DNA of 64,000 nt from contig CAKZPI010000011.1 of NCBI GenBank assembly GCA_937139155.1, positions 110,391-174,390 on the forward strand. The letters are read 5' to 3'. The notes below the pieces were generated by a model, which worked only from the letters and a program-made list of their open reading frames with translations, did not search any database and had not been told where the DNA came from. The stretch's first letter is position 1. Each line of letters opens with the position of its first letter. Shown piece by piece: positions 58,058 through 64,000 of the stretch. The stretch comes from an uncultured Flavobacteriales bacterium. GTDB lineage: Bacteria > Bacteroidota > Bacteroidia > Flavobacteriales > JBLHRE01. The position numbers were made by a program, and so were the translations under genes.

Positions 58058-59011
58058 ATGAAAGTAACCGAACATATTGCCAGGGCCAAAGAAACCCTTT
58101 TTTCCTTTGAAATTCTTCCTCCCTTAAAAGGGGAAACCATTCAAAGCATTTACGATACGCTTGACCCCTTAATGGAAGTAAACCCTCCGTTTATTGATGT
58201 GACGTATCACAGAGAAGAGGTGGTTTATAAAAGGCTTAAAAACGGTTTGGTAGAACCTAAAACCATCCGAAAACGGCCGGGAACGGTAGGTATAGCCGCG
58301 GCATTAATGAATCGCTATCATGTAGACGCCGTTCCGCATTTGATTTGTGGGGGATTTTCAAAAGAGGAAACCGAAAACGCCTTGATTGATTTAGATTTTC
58401 TGGGCATCGAAAATGTATTGGTCTTAAGAGGCGATCCCGCAAAGGGTGAAAAGAAATTCATGCCATCCCCGCAAGGGCATCATTATGCCATTGACCTTCT
58501 GAACCAAGTTGAAGAAATGAACCGAGGGAAATACCTTGATGATGAACTTGAAAACTCTAGTCCTACCAATTTTTGCATTGGGGTTGCCGGTTATCCTGAA
58601 AAGCATTTTGAAGCGCCAAACCTCAAAACCGATCTGAATTACCTTAAGGCCAAAGTAGATGCGGGGGCAGATTATATTGTAACCCAGCTTTTCTTTGACA
58701 ACCAAGCCTTTTTTGACTTTGAGAAATCATGCCGAGAAATTGGCATTGAGGTGCCCATTATTCCCGGAATTAAGCCGATTTCGGTTAAAAATCACTTGAA
58801 TTTGCTTCCTAATTTCTTCCATATAGATTTGCCAGAAGATTTATCGGATGCAATTATGAAAGCGAAAAGCCCGGAGGCCATTCGGCAAGTAGGAATTGAA
58901 TGGTCGGTTAATCAATGCAAAGAATTGATGAGCCATGGGGTGCCTTGCTTGCATTTTTACACCATGGGAAGGACTTCAAACATTCATGAAATCGTAAAAG
59001 AGCTGACCTAG
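58058..59011 (+). CDS. metF: 5,10-methylenetetrahydrofolate reductase
   Basis: This 317-residue flavoprotein makes 5-methyl-THF for MetH. Visible are FSFEILPPLKGE at the start, DVTYHREE, the VLRGDPAKGEK motif, the CIGVAGYPEKHFEAPN motif and DYIVTQLFFDNQAFFDF. It starts 1 base after the metH stop, and its TAG overlaps the GTG start of cysH. Confidence 0.97.
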   Translation: MKVTEHIARAKETLFSFEILPPLKGETIQSIYDTLDPLMEVNPPFIDVTYHREEVVYKRLKNGLVEPKTIRKRPGTVGIAAALMNRYHVDAVPHLICGGFSKEETENALIDLDFLGIENVLVLRGDPAKGEKKFMPSPQGHHYAIDLLNQVEEMNRGKYLDDELENSSPTNFCIGVAGYPEKHFEAPNLKTDLNYLKAKVDAGADYIVTQLFFDNQAFFDFEKSCREIGIEVPIIPGIKPISVKNHLNLLPNFFHIDLPEDLSDAIMKAKSPEAIRQVGIEWSVNQCKELMSHGVPCLHFYTMGRTSNIHEIVKELT

Positions 59012-59667
59012 TGTATCAAACGGAACTTAATCGAATGGCAACCGAGGTGGGGGGCTTTTTGGCCGAAGGAAAGCGAATGTACCTTTCCTCCTCCTTTCAA
59101 ACCCATAGCATTCCGCTTTTGCATTTGATGCAGCGTTTTGCCCCTGAGGTTCCCGTCTATTTTCTAGATACTGGATTTCACTTTCCGGAAACCTTAAAGT
59201 TTAAAGATGAGGTGGCCAATGCCTTGGGATTGAAGTTGATTTCCATCCGGTCAAAGGTTCCTAAGCTTCAGCAAAGAGACGATCAGGGCAATTTCTATTT
59301 TTCATCCGATCCAGATCGGTGCTGCTTCTTGAACAAGACCTTGCCCATGGAAGAGGTTCTTTTGAATCATGATTTGTGGATTTCAGGGGTGAGAAGAGAC
59401 CAAAACCTAAACCGGAAAAACCTGAACCGCCTTAGCTCTGGCAACCATGGAACCCTCAGGTATCACCCCATGCTAGACTGGACCGCCAAAATGATTTATG
59501 CCTATAGAAAAGACCATGATTTGCCTGAGCATCCTCTTGAGAAAAAGGGGTATTTATCTGTGGGTTGCGAACCCTGTACGTCTAGATATGTAGATGGCCG
59601 AGAGGGTAGATGGCAAGGCATGAAAAAAACCGAATGTGGTCTACATACTGATTTATTGAAGAAATGA
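59011..59667 (+). CDS. cysH: Adenylyl-sulfate (APS) reductase, CysH family
   Basis: This 218-residue protein has a GTG start (its G is the last base of the metF TAG). The cysteines DRCCFLNK, SVGCEPCTS and the terminal KTECGLH match the [4Fe-4S]-containing APS reductase type rather than the iron-free PAPS type, which lacks the first two pairs. It reduces activated sulfate to sulfite. Its place in an S-box-controlled operon links sulfate reduction to methionine demand. It overlaps the next gene by 4 bases. Confidence 0.9.
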   Translation: MYQTELNRMATEVGGFLAEGKRMYLSSSFQTHSIPLLHLMQRFAPEVPVYFLDTGFHFPETLKFKDEVANALGLKLISIRSKVPKLQQRDDQGNFYFSSDPDRCCFLNKTLPMEEVLLNHDLWISGVRRDQNLNRKNLNRLSSGNHGTLRYHPMLDWTAKMIYAYRKDHDLPEHPLEKKGYLSVGCEPCTSRYVDGREGRWQGMKKTECGLHTDLLKK

Positions 59668-60587
59668 GAAAACTATTAATTACGGGAGGCGCTGGATATA
59701 TTGGGTCAGGATTGCTGGATGTGCTTGATCAAGACGCTATGGGCTTTGATGAGGTTTTGATTTACGATAATCTGAGCCGGAAAAATTTTCAGTCCTTTTT
59801 CATAAAAAGGCAAAACCCCAATCGGTTTCGTTTAATTCAAGGTGACTTGCTGGATTCTCGGAAACTGGAAAGGGCCTTGAATGGGGTAGATACCGTGGTT
59901 CATTTGGCAGCAAGGGTGACCACCCCTTACGCAGACCACGAAGCCCATCAATTTGAGCAAGTAAACCACTGGGGAACCGCTGAGCTTGTGAATGCCGTTG
60001 AACGGTCTGAGGTAAAGAAGATGGTTTACATGTCTTCAATGTCAGTGTATGGAAGAGGAGAAGATGAGGTGTTTACCGAAGGCCATCTTTGTGATCCGCA
60101 TAGCTTTTATGGGATTTCGAAGTTAAGAGGAGAGGAGCATGTACTTCGTCTAGAAGATAAGTTAGAAATTGTGGTTTTTAGGGCGGCAAATGTCTTTGGA
60201 TTTCACCCCGCCATGCGCATGGATTCTGTGATCAATAAATTCATGTTCCAAGCCCAGCACAAGCAGGTGCTTAAAGTGAGCGGAGAAGGATTGCAGGTTC
60301 GTCCTTTCATTCATTTGAGTCGCACGGTGGAGGCATTGAAAGCCGCAATTTCAGGAAAGCTGACGGCTGGAGTCTTTAATTTAACCGATGCAAACTGGGC
60401 TTTGGTGGAGGTTTTGGAGCTTATTCAAGGGCTTTATCCTGAGGTGGAAATGATTTACCAAAACAGGCACATGCCTTACATTTCAGCGGTGGCGGAGGTT
60501 CCGGGGAAAGTGCATGAAATTATAGGAAACCCAGAGGTCAACCTAAATGAATTGTTGACTGAATTTAAAATGAGTTTCGGATATTAA
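59664..60587 (+). CDS. NAD-dependent epimerase/dehydratase (extended SDR)
   Basis: This 307-residue protein has the NAD motif LLITGGAGYIGSGLLD, VVHLAARV, the catalytic Tyr/Lys in SFYGISKLRGEEH and a RPFIHLSRTVEAL segment. It resembles nucleotide-sugar epimerases. It is translationally coupled to cysH, which is unexpected for sugar metabolism; its substrate and its link to sulfur metabolism cannot be told from sequence. Confidence 0.88.
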   Translation: MRKLLITGGAGYIGSGLLDVLDQDAMGFDEVLIYDNLSRKNFQSFFIKRQNPNRFRLIQGDLLDSRKLERALNGVDTVVHLAARVTTPYADHEAHQFEQVNHWGTAELVNAVERSEVKKMVYMSSMSVYGRGEDEVFTEGHLCDPHSFYGISKLRGEEHVLRLEDKLEIVVFRAANVFGFHPAMRMDSVINKFMFQAQHKQVLKVSGEGLQVRPFIHLSRTVEALKAAISGKLTAGVFNLTDANWALVEVLELIQGLYPEVEMIYQNRHMPYISAVAEVPGKVHEIIGNPEVNLNELLTEFKMSFGY

Positions 60588-60618
60588 TTGGATGGCCTGT
60601 ATTTGCTTTGTAAATTTG
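60588..60618 (+). promoter_or_regulatory. Promoter of the small lipoprotein gene
   Basis: TTG (60588-60590), 20 bases, TAAATTTG (60611-60618) is an exact Bacteroidota consensus. It begins right at the end of the epimerase gene, and the ATG of the lipoprotein lies 24 bases after it. Confidence 0.7.
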
Positions 60619-60641
60619 TGGCTGAGGCTAAAATTTGAAGA

Positions 60642-60821
60642 ATGAGTACGTTAAAAAACTTAAGATACTGGGCTTTCGGCCTAATTACCATGTTCCTTTT
60701 GGCAGGAGTGCTTTACTCTTGCGGTTCACCCTACAATAGTGTCCGCGGGGCAAATCGCTATGAAAACAAGCTTTGGAACAAGAAGTATAAGCGTTCACGC
60801 CAACAAAAGTTCTGCTGGTAA
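60642..60821 (+). CDS. Very small lipoprotein (59 residues)
   Basis: This starts MSTLKNLRYWAFGLITMF and continues through a hydrophobic stretch to the lipobox Cys in LYSCGSPYN. A short basic tail (NKKYKRSRQQKFCW) follows. It has its own consensus promoter and ends 2 bases from the convergent bioB. It is too short for most gene callers. Similar tiny basic lipoproteins occur in Bacteroidota; function unknown. Confidence 0.7.
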   Translation: MSTLKNLRYWAFGLITMFLLAGVLYSCGSPYNSVRGANRYENKLWNKKYKRSRQQKFCW

Positions 60822-60822
60822 A

Positions 60823-61797
60823 TTAGCAGAACTCCTTCTCTGATTTATAAGCTTTTCTTGGGGTTAAACCCAGTTTCGAAAACAATTCCTTGTCTTTATC
60901 CTCTTCTGGATTTGGAGTGGTTAGCAGCTTTTCCCCTGCGAAAATGCTATTGGCCCCTGCCATAAAGCACATGGCTTGACCCTCTTCGCTCATGCTCAAC
61001 CTTCCGGCAGATAGCCGAACCATGCTCTTTGGCATGAGAATACGGGCTGTGGCAATCATTCGAACCATATCGAAAACATGTACCTCGTCTTGCTCTGAAA
61101 GTGGAGTTCCTTCTACGGCCACCAATTTGTTGATGGGCACCGATTCAGGATGTTCAGGCATATTGGCTAGGTTTTGAAGCATTCCAATTCGATCCTCGTC
61201 TTCTTCTCCTAAGCCAATAATACCGCCACAGCAAACCGTAAGACCTGCCGACCGAACGGCGTCAAGGGTTTCTAGCCGGTCTTGGTATTGACGGGTTGAG
61301 ATGATGTCTTTGTATTTTTCTTCAGAGGTGTCTAGGTTGTGGTTGTAAGCATATAGACCAGCCTCTTTTAGCTTTTCCGCTTGGGCCTCATTCACCATGC
61401 CCAAGGTGGCACATACTTCTAGGCCCATATCTTTTACCTCCTTCACCATGTCTAAAACCCGATCAAAATCACGGTTGTCTCGAACTTCCCGCCAAGCAGC
61501 TCCCATACAGAAACGGGTTGAACCTGATTCCTTGGCTTTTTTGGCGGATTCAACGACTATGTTGGTATCTAAAAGTCTATGGGTGTTTACGTCTGTATGG
61601 TAACGGGCAGCCTGCGGACAATAGGCGCAGTCTTCAGGGCAACCCCCGGTTTTGATGGAAAGCAGGGTGCAAACTTGAACTTCTCCGGTTGCATGGTGAT
61701 TTCTATGAACTTGAGCGGCTTGAAATACCAGCTCTAATAAGGGTTGATTGTAAATTTCTTGAATTTCTTCGCGTGTCCAGTTGTGACGGATTTCCAT
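60823..61797 (-). CDS. bioB: Biotin synthase
   Basis: This protein of about 324 residues starts at [17 protein letters not shown]; the longer frame adds 56 residues unlike any BioB. The radical-SAM cluster motif is CPEDCAYC (Cys53, 57, 60). Further family segments are [40 protein letters not shown] and [34 protein letters not shown]. It inserts sulfur into dethiobiotin. No other bio genes are in the window. Confidence 0.97.
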   Translation of the reverse strand: MEIRHNWTREEIQEIYNQPLLELVFQAAQVHRNHHATGEVQVCTLLSIKTGGCPEDCAYCPQAARYHTDVNTHRLLDTNIVVESAKKAKESGSTRFCMGAAWREVRDNRDFDRVLDMVKEVKDMGLEVCATLGMVNEAQAEKLKEAGLYAYNHNLDTSEEKYKDIISTRQYQDRLETLDAVRSAGLTVCCGGIIGLGEEDEDRIGMLQNLANMPEHPESVPINKLVAVEGTPLSEQDEVHVFDMVRMIATARILMPKSMVRLSAGRLSMSEEGQAMCFMAGANSIFAGEKLLTTPNPEEDKDKELFSKLGLTPRKAYKSEKEFC

Positions 61798-62035
61798 TGC
61801 ACTAGTATTTGGGGCAAGTTTAAAGAAAATTTGGTTTCTGAGGAGGAGGACTTTCGTTTTTTGCTTCGAGCGGATGAGGAGGGTACTTTTTCGCCATGGG
61901 TAGAAATTGCCTGGGTTGAAAACAAGCTGAGCCTCTGACAAAGCGCCTATCTCAGGTGGAAGCATTTGCCTTGAAAGCCTTTAGTTTTTACTGCAAGAAT
62001 TAATTCAAGCAATGAAATATTTAAAGCCAACTAAA
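61798..62035. other. Intergenic region upstream of bioB with a weak forward frame
   Basis: A forward open stretch to 61938 reads [30 protein letters not shown] and looks protein-like, but its 5' part lies antisense within bioB. It may be the tail of a displaced gene. Nothing else is recognised. Confidence 0.3.
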
Positions 62036-62261
62036 CATATCTATTGCAAAACCTAAAACCAGAGCCATAGCTCCTAAGCCCTACCTTCAGGTGGTCTTGA
62101 AAAATGGTCAAACCAAAGCCTTTCTATGTTTTGATCGGGAGTTTAAAAGACTGAGTCTTGACGAATTGATGAATACCTCCAGCTGGGGCCCTGGAGCATT
62201 TCTTTTGGAAGCGACTTATGGAGACATGAATAAGGCCGCATTTGTGGATGGGGTTTGTTAA
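62036..62261 (+). CDS. Possible small gene or remnant
   Basis: A forward frame bounded by an upstream TAA encodes about 70 residues ending in TAA at 62261. It includes PYLQVVLKNGQTKAFLCFD, LDELMNTSSWGPGAFLLEA and GDMNKAAFVDGVC, which reads like real protein. There is no in-frame ATG; ATA, ATT or GTG would have to serve. An ATG in another frame (near 62012) begins a short peptide that could be the lost start after a frameshift. Likely a broken small gene. Confidence 0.35.
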
Positions 62262-62299
62262 TTTTTAGACTCAAATGATTATGATTTTCATCAATTTAT

Positions 62300-62329
62300 T
62301 TGGAAACATAAATCATTTTCTTAGGTTTG
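62300..62329 (+). promoter_or_regulatory. Promoter of the small T9SS protein and SpvB-like gene
   Basis: TTG (62300-62302), 19 bases, TAGGTTTG (62322-62329) is an exact Bacteroidota consensus, 24 bases before the ATG at 62354. Confidence 0.7.
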
Positions 62330-62353
62330 GTGGGTAATTTCATATCTGCTACC

Positions 62354-62815
62354 ATGAAACACCTCACGCTGCTGGCTATATTCTTAGGAATATCATATGC
62401 CTGTTTTTCCCAAACAACCGTTCGTAAAGAAGCTCACTTTTCTTATGATAATAATGGAAACCGTGTTAAACGGGAAATTGTTGATTTCCCAATTACAGTA
62501 ATTAAACGATTAGATTCTACTAAAACTGATTCAGTATTAACAGTTTCCGTATCTAGTTACACGATTAATGTTTACCCAAATCCTGCTACAAATTACGCAT
62601 GGATTCAAATGACTGGAAAGGCTGAGAAAGGCCGTTTTTCATATGCTGTTATTTCATCGAATGGAGGGGTATTTCAACTTAAGGAAAATATTTCATTCAC
62701 TAGCGGTGAAAGGTTTAAGATTGACCTTTCTGAAGCTCCATTAGGAATGTATTTTATAAGAGTCGATGTAAGCGGTCAACCGATTGAAACAACTAACCTG
62801 TTGAAAATAGACTAA
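62354..62815 (+). CDS. Small secreted protein consisting mostly of a T9SS sorting domain
   Basis: This 153-residue protein starts at MKHLTLLAIFLGISYACFSQ (signal peptide). The mature part is only about 50 residues (HFSYDNNGNRVKREIVDF, a YD-repeat-like phrase) before the sorting domain (INVYPNPATNYAWIQM ... APLGMYFIRVDVSGQPIETTNLLKI). It lies 2 bases before the SpvB-like gene on the same transcript. Such minimal carriers precede RHS-like genes in some Bacteroidota; the role is unknown. Confidence 0.8.
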   Translation: MKHLTLLAIFLGISYACFSQTTVRKEAHFSYDNNGNRVKREIVDFPITVIKRLDSTKTDSVLTVSVSSYTINVYPNPATNYAWIQMTGKAEKGRFSYAVISSNGGVFQLKENISFTSGERFKIDLSEAPLGMYFIRVDVSGQPIETTNLLKID

Positions 62816-62817
62816 CT

Positions 62818-64000
62818 ATGAGGAGCCATCAACTCTTTAGAACCATCTTTTTTTTAGGCTTTTCCTTATTCTGCACGGGGTATGCTTTAGGGCAAACCGC
62901 AAATCATGTTTCCTATATTCCAATTAATGATCAAAGCTTAGGAAGTGTAACAAATCCCAACATTGACCAAAGTAAAGAGGTGGGGTCCATTGTTTACGAC
63001 GAGTTTGTGGGAAGCAATGGTGAATACAACCTTAAAGTTGAAATTGATTTACCATTTGGAACTAATAACATGGAGCCTCTGGTTTCCTTGGTTTACAATT
63101 CGAATATTGAAAACGGTCATTTAGGGAGAGGCTGGAAAAATGCGGCGGTATCTTTTATTGAAAGAAGGGGGTCAGATCTTTTTTCTGATGGTCAACAAAC
63201 GGGAACTTCATTAAGTAGTTCTGACCAATACTTTTTTGACGGGCAGCGCCTGGTAACATCTTCTTTAGCAAAAGGAGCGCCTCAGACGGTATATCAAACC
63301 CAAATTCAAAGCTTTCAGCGTATTACCTCTAAAAATGGCCAAAGCGGCCCTGAGTCCTTCATTGTGGAAACTAAAAAGGGGGTCACTTACTATTATGGGC
63401 TGTCACAGAATAGTAGATTTAAAGGTAATTCAACTAATGGAGCAATGGTCCGTTGGTATTTGGAAAAAGCCGAAGATTTGCATGGCAATTATATTTCATA
63501 CACATATGACTTTGGTGATAATGACCCAAAACTTGCAAGGATTGAATATACTGGTAACTCTAAAAATAATATAGCGCCTTACAACAAAGTTGAGTTTAAC
63601 TATGAAATAAGGAGCGATAGGTGGAAAGAGTTTGTAGGTGATGCTTCGACCACTGATTTTGCTAGTATCAATTATGATAATTTGTTAACATCCATTGAAG
63701 TTTCAAACTCGGAGGTGACCTTTGATACTTATAACTTGGAGTATGGTTATGAAAAAGGCAGCTACCTCCTTAGAATAAGTCGCACTTCAGGAAACGGGGA
63801 GGAGTTAAACCCACTGGTTTTCGACTATAAATTTGCAAATTACCAATGGCCAAGCCCTACAGTTACAAACTACGATTTTCCTCCAGGTTACGACCATTTA
63901 GACCCTGATAACCGTTGTAATCCATTCCCCACATTACCCCGTCCAAAAGTGCTCAATGAAAGCTATCACTTTTTACCAGGGCTAATTAATTTCTCCTGCT
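62818..64000 (+). CDS. SpvB/RHS-type secreted protein, N-terminal part (partial)
   Basis: The frame is open from ATG 62818 to the window end (394 codons). It has a signal peptide (RTIFFLGFSLFCTGYALGQ), then the SpvB-like N-terminal pattern: GEYNLKVEIDLPFG, NMEPLVSLVYNSN, GHLGRGWKNAAVSFIERRG and later TKKGVTYYYGLSQNSRF and GNYISYTYDFGD. In this family the N-terminal beta-rich shell precedes long YD repeats and a variable C-terminal, often toxin, domain, none of which is in view. It follows the minimal T9SS protein by 2 bases. Confidence 0.85.
   Translation, partial: MRSHQLFRTIFFLGFSLFCTGYALGQTANHVSYIPINDQSLGSVTNPNIDQSKEVGSIVYDEFVGSNGEYNLKVEIDLPFGTNNMEPLVSLVYNSNIENGHLGRGWKNAAVSFIERRGSDLFSDGQQTGTSLSSSDQYFFDGQRLVTSSLAKGAPQTVYQTQIQSFQRITSKNGQSGPESFIVETKKGVTYYYGLSQNSRFKGNSTNGAMVRWYLEKAEDLHGNYISYTYDFGDNDPKLARIEYTGNSKNNIAPYNKVEFNYEIRSDRWKEFVGDASTTDFASINYDNLLTSIEVSNSEVTFDTYNLEYGYEKGSYLLRISRTSGNGEELNPLVFDYKFANYQWPSPTVTNYDFPPGYDHLDPDNRCNPFPTLPRPKVLNESYHFLPGLINFSC

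Overview
This window comes from the chromosome of a Bacteroidota bacterium, most likely a Flavobacteriia-like gliding or T9SS-bearing aerobe. The evidence is a complete type IX secretion core (porP/sprF-gldK-gldL-gldM-gldN), six intact secreted proteins with T9SS type A C-terminal sorting domains, Bacteroidota-type promoters (TTG-N19..21-TAnnTTTG) and a two-polypeptide MetH. The species cannot be named from the sequence alone.

Layout. 1-3.5 kb: the end of a histidine kinase, then a reverse-strand polyamine operon (arginine decarboxylase, agmatinase, deoxyhypusine-synthase-like enzyme). 4.3-12.3 kb: a 14-repeat PKD adhesin-like protein, a gene graveyard that includes a second copy of the groL 3' end, and two coupled secreted-protein genes. 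12.3-20.4 kb (reverse): groL, groES, then a tightly overlapping operon miaB, sigma-54 activator, lptE, acidic TPR protein, secG. 20.5-29.7 kb: topA, a degenerate arginase-fold protein and the T9SS core. 29.7-39.6 kb: an FAD oxidoreductase, DUF983, an ABC-F ATPase, a reverse-strand block with three related lipoproteins, an AlkB-like membrane di-iron enzyme and a small outer-membrane protein, then der and era.

39.6-48.9 kb is the accessory region. An intact initiator tRNA-fMet gene sits among at least five truncated tRNA-fMet copies. The copies carry a 15-base palindrome (TCCGCC-TGA-GGCGGA) inserted just after the anticodon, and some carry further hairpins in the D-arm or T-loop. The same palindrome recurs down to 48.75 kb, nine copies in all and none seen elsewhere in the window. 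One copy forms the very 3' end of a small GIY-YIG nuclease gene, together with the bases GGGCTCAT that also form the tRNA-fMet anticodon arm. A tyrosine recombinase with an in-frame stop, an ATPase fragment and an orphan sorting domain lie in the same stretch. My leading candidate for an undescribed system is a GIY-YIG-linked palindromic element targeting or derived from tRNA-fMet.

49-60.6 kb: glutathione peroxidase, two related small lipoproteins, metK (reverse), then a SAM-I (S-box) riboswitch with its own promoter and terminator in front of a methionine/sulfur operon (cystathionine gamma-synthase/lyase, homoserine dehydrogenase, split metH, metF, cysH, an epimerase). 60.6-64 kb: a small lipoprotein, bioB (reverse), a small T9SS protein and the start of an SpvB/RHS-like secreted protein that runs off the window.
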